From Chromera velia (lineage: Eukaryota > Sar > Chromeraceae), in assembly GCA_018398765.1 (NCBI GenBank), contig JAHBMJ010001705.1, forward strand, positions 75,001-102,500: a DNA stretch of 27,500 nt, given 5' to 3'. This document shows, in pieces, positions 27,071 through 27,500 of this stretch. The stretch's first letter is position 1. Each line of letters opens with the position of its first letter. The notes beneath the pieces were generated by a model that saw only the letters and a program-made list of their open reading frames with translations, was not told the DNA's origin and searched no databases. A program made the translations under genes and the position numbers.

Positions 27071-27500
27071 CTGCAGGATATTCAAAAGGGAAGCAGAGAG
27101 TCAGATGGACGGTGAGTGAAGAGAGAGAGAGCGAGGAAGCAAAAGGCACGAAAGGGGAGGCAGATACAGAAGCAGAAGAGAGAGGGGGGTACTGAAGGGA
27201 TGCAGAGAGAAGCTCACGCACGGCAGCATGAAGCCTCCTCGAACCGGAACACATGATTGAGCCTTGTTTCCTTCCTTCCTTCTTTTCCTGCCTCCCTCTT
27301 CCAGCAAGCTTTCTGCTTCTTTCTCTGTCTGGTTCTCTGTATCTGTCTCTTTTCTGCGAATCTGTCTTCAACCTCCTTCTCTTCTGGTTCGCCTGCTGGC
27401 CTGTCTTTAATCTCTCGCTGATTTGAAGCAGCGATAAAGGCAAATATCCGAACGACAAGGAGAAGCAAAGACAGGGGGACATACAAGAAAACTGCATTAC
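27071..27500 (-). other. Intron of the kinase gene up to the window edge
   Basis: The exon that should encode HRDxKP must end in phase 0 upstream of 27070 on the minus strand. No frame in this stretch provides it, so I read the stretch as intron. It contains (GGGA)n and TTCC-type low complexity. Confidence 0.6.

Noticed and set aside
27395-27425. Minus-strand QREIKDRP as the catalytic-loop HRDxKP exon
   Set aside because: The resemblance is superficial: HRD is not preserved and no donor of the required phase follows.
1-27500. tRNA or rRNA genes
   Set aside because: No cloverleaf with A and B box or rRNA-like stretch was recognised by eye; a tRNAscan or Infernal run was not possible.

Overview
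The window is nuclear DNA of a eukaryote. Two minus-strand genes are built from many short exons whose reading phases agree across every junction I propose. The surrounding DNA is full of microsatellites, and the palindrome GCATGC recurs. The protein set (a polycystin channel, an Aurora-type kinase, an arrestin-fold protein) and the TGCATGCA-like motifs suggest an alveolate. A chromerid such as Chromera velia is my best guess; this is inference, since no species-specific marker was seen.

Layout from left to right. (1) 2-1030 (+): the 3' part of a leucine-rich-repeat protein that runs off the left edge. (2) 1774-2005: a short non-autonomous transposon-like element with about 30-bp terminal inverted repeats and a perfect 10-bp target duplication. 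(3) 2649-3230 (-): a small, probably N-myristoylated protein made almost entirely of a 12-residue repeat. (4) 3991-5490 (+): an intronless two-lobed arrestin-domain protein, divergently transcribed from gene 3 and ending in the same repeat. (5) 7576-20487 (-): a 26-exon polycystin-2-like (TRPP) cation channel of about 994 residues, reconstructed exon by exon. (6) 23161 to beyond 27500 (-): the 3' nine exons of an Aurora-like protein kinase with an unusual, very acidic C-terminal tail. Intergenic DNA at about 1255-1420, 6430-6880 and 21080-21690 is AT-rich.

The genes do not form an evident pathway. Arrestin-fold proteins and channels act in membrane signalling and traffic, and Aurora kinases act in cell division. 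The closest functional link is the divergent pair (3)/(4), which shares a roughly 0.76-kb intergenic region, glycine-2 N termini and a C-terminal repeat.

The most unusual signal is at the intron starts. Of 33 inferred 5' splice sites, 29 fit GTNNGT and 18 have C at +3 (GTCAGT alone 13 times). In about a third of them the donor is the first unit of a tetranucleotide microsatellite starting exactly at +1: (GTCA)n, (GTCT)n, (GTAG)n, (GTGA)n or (GTGG)n.
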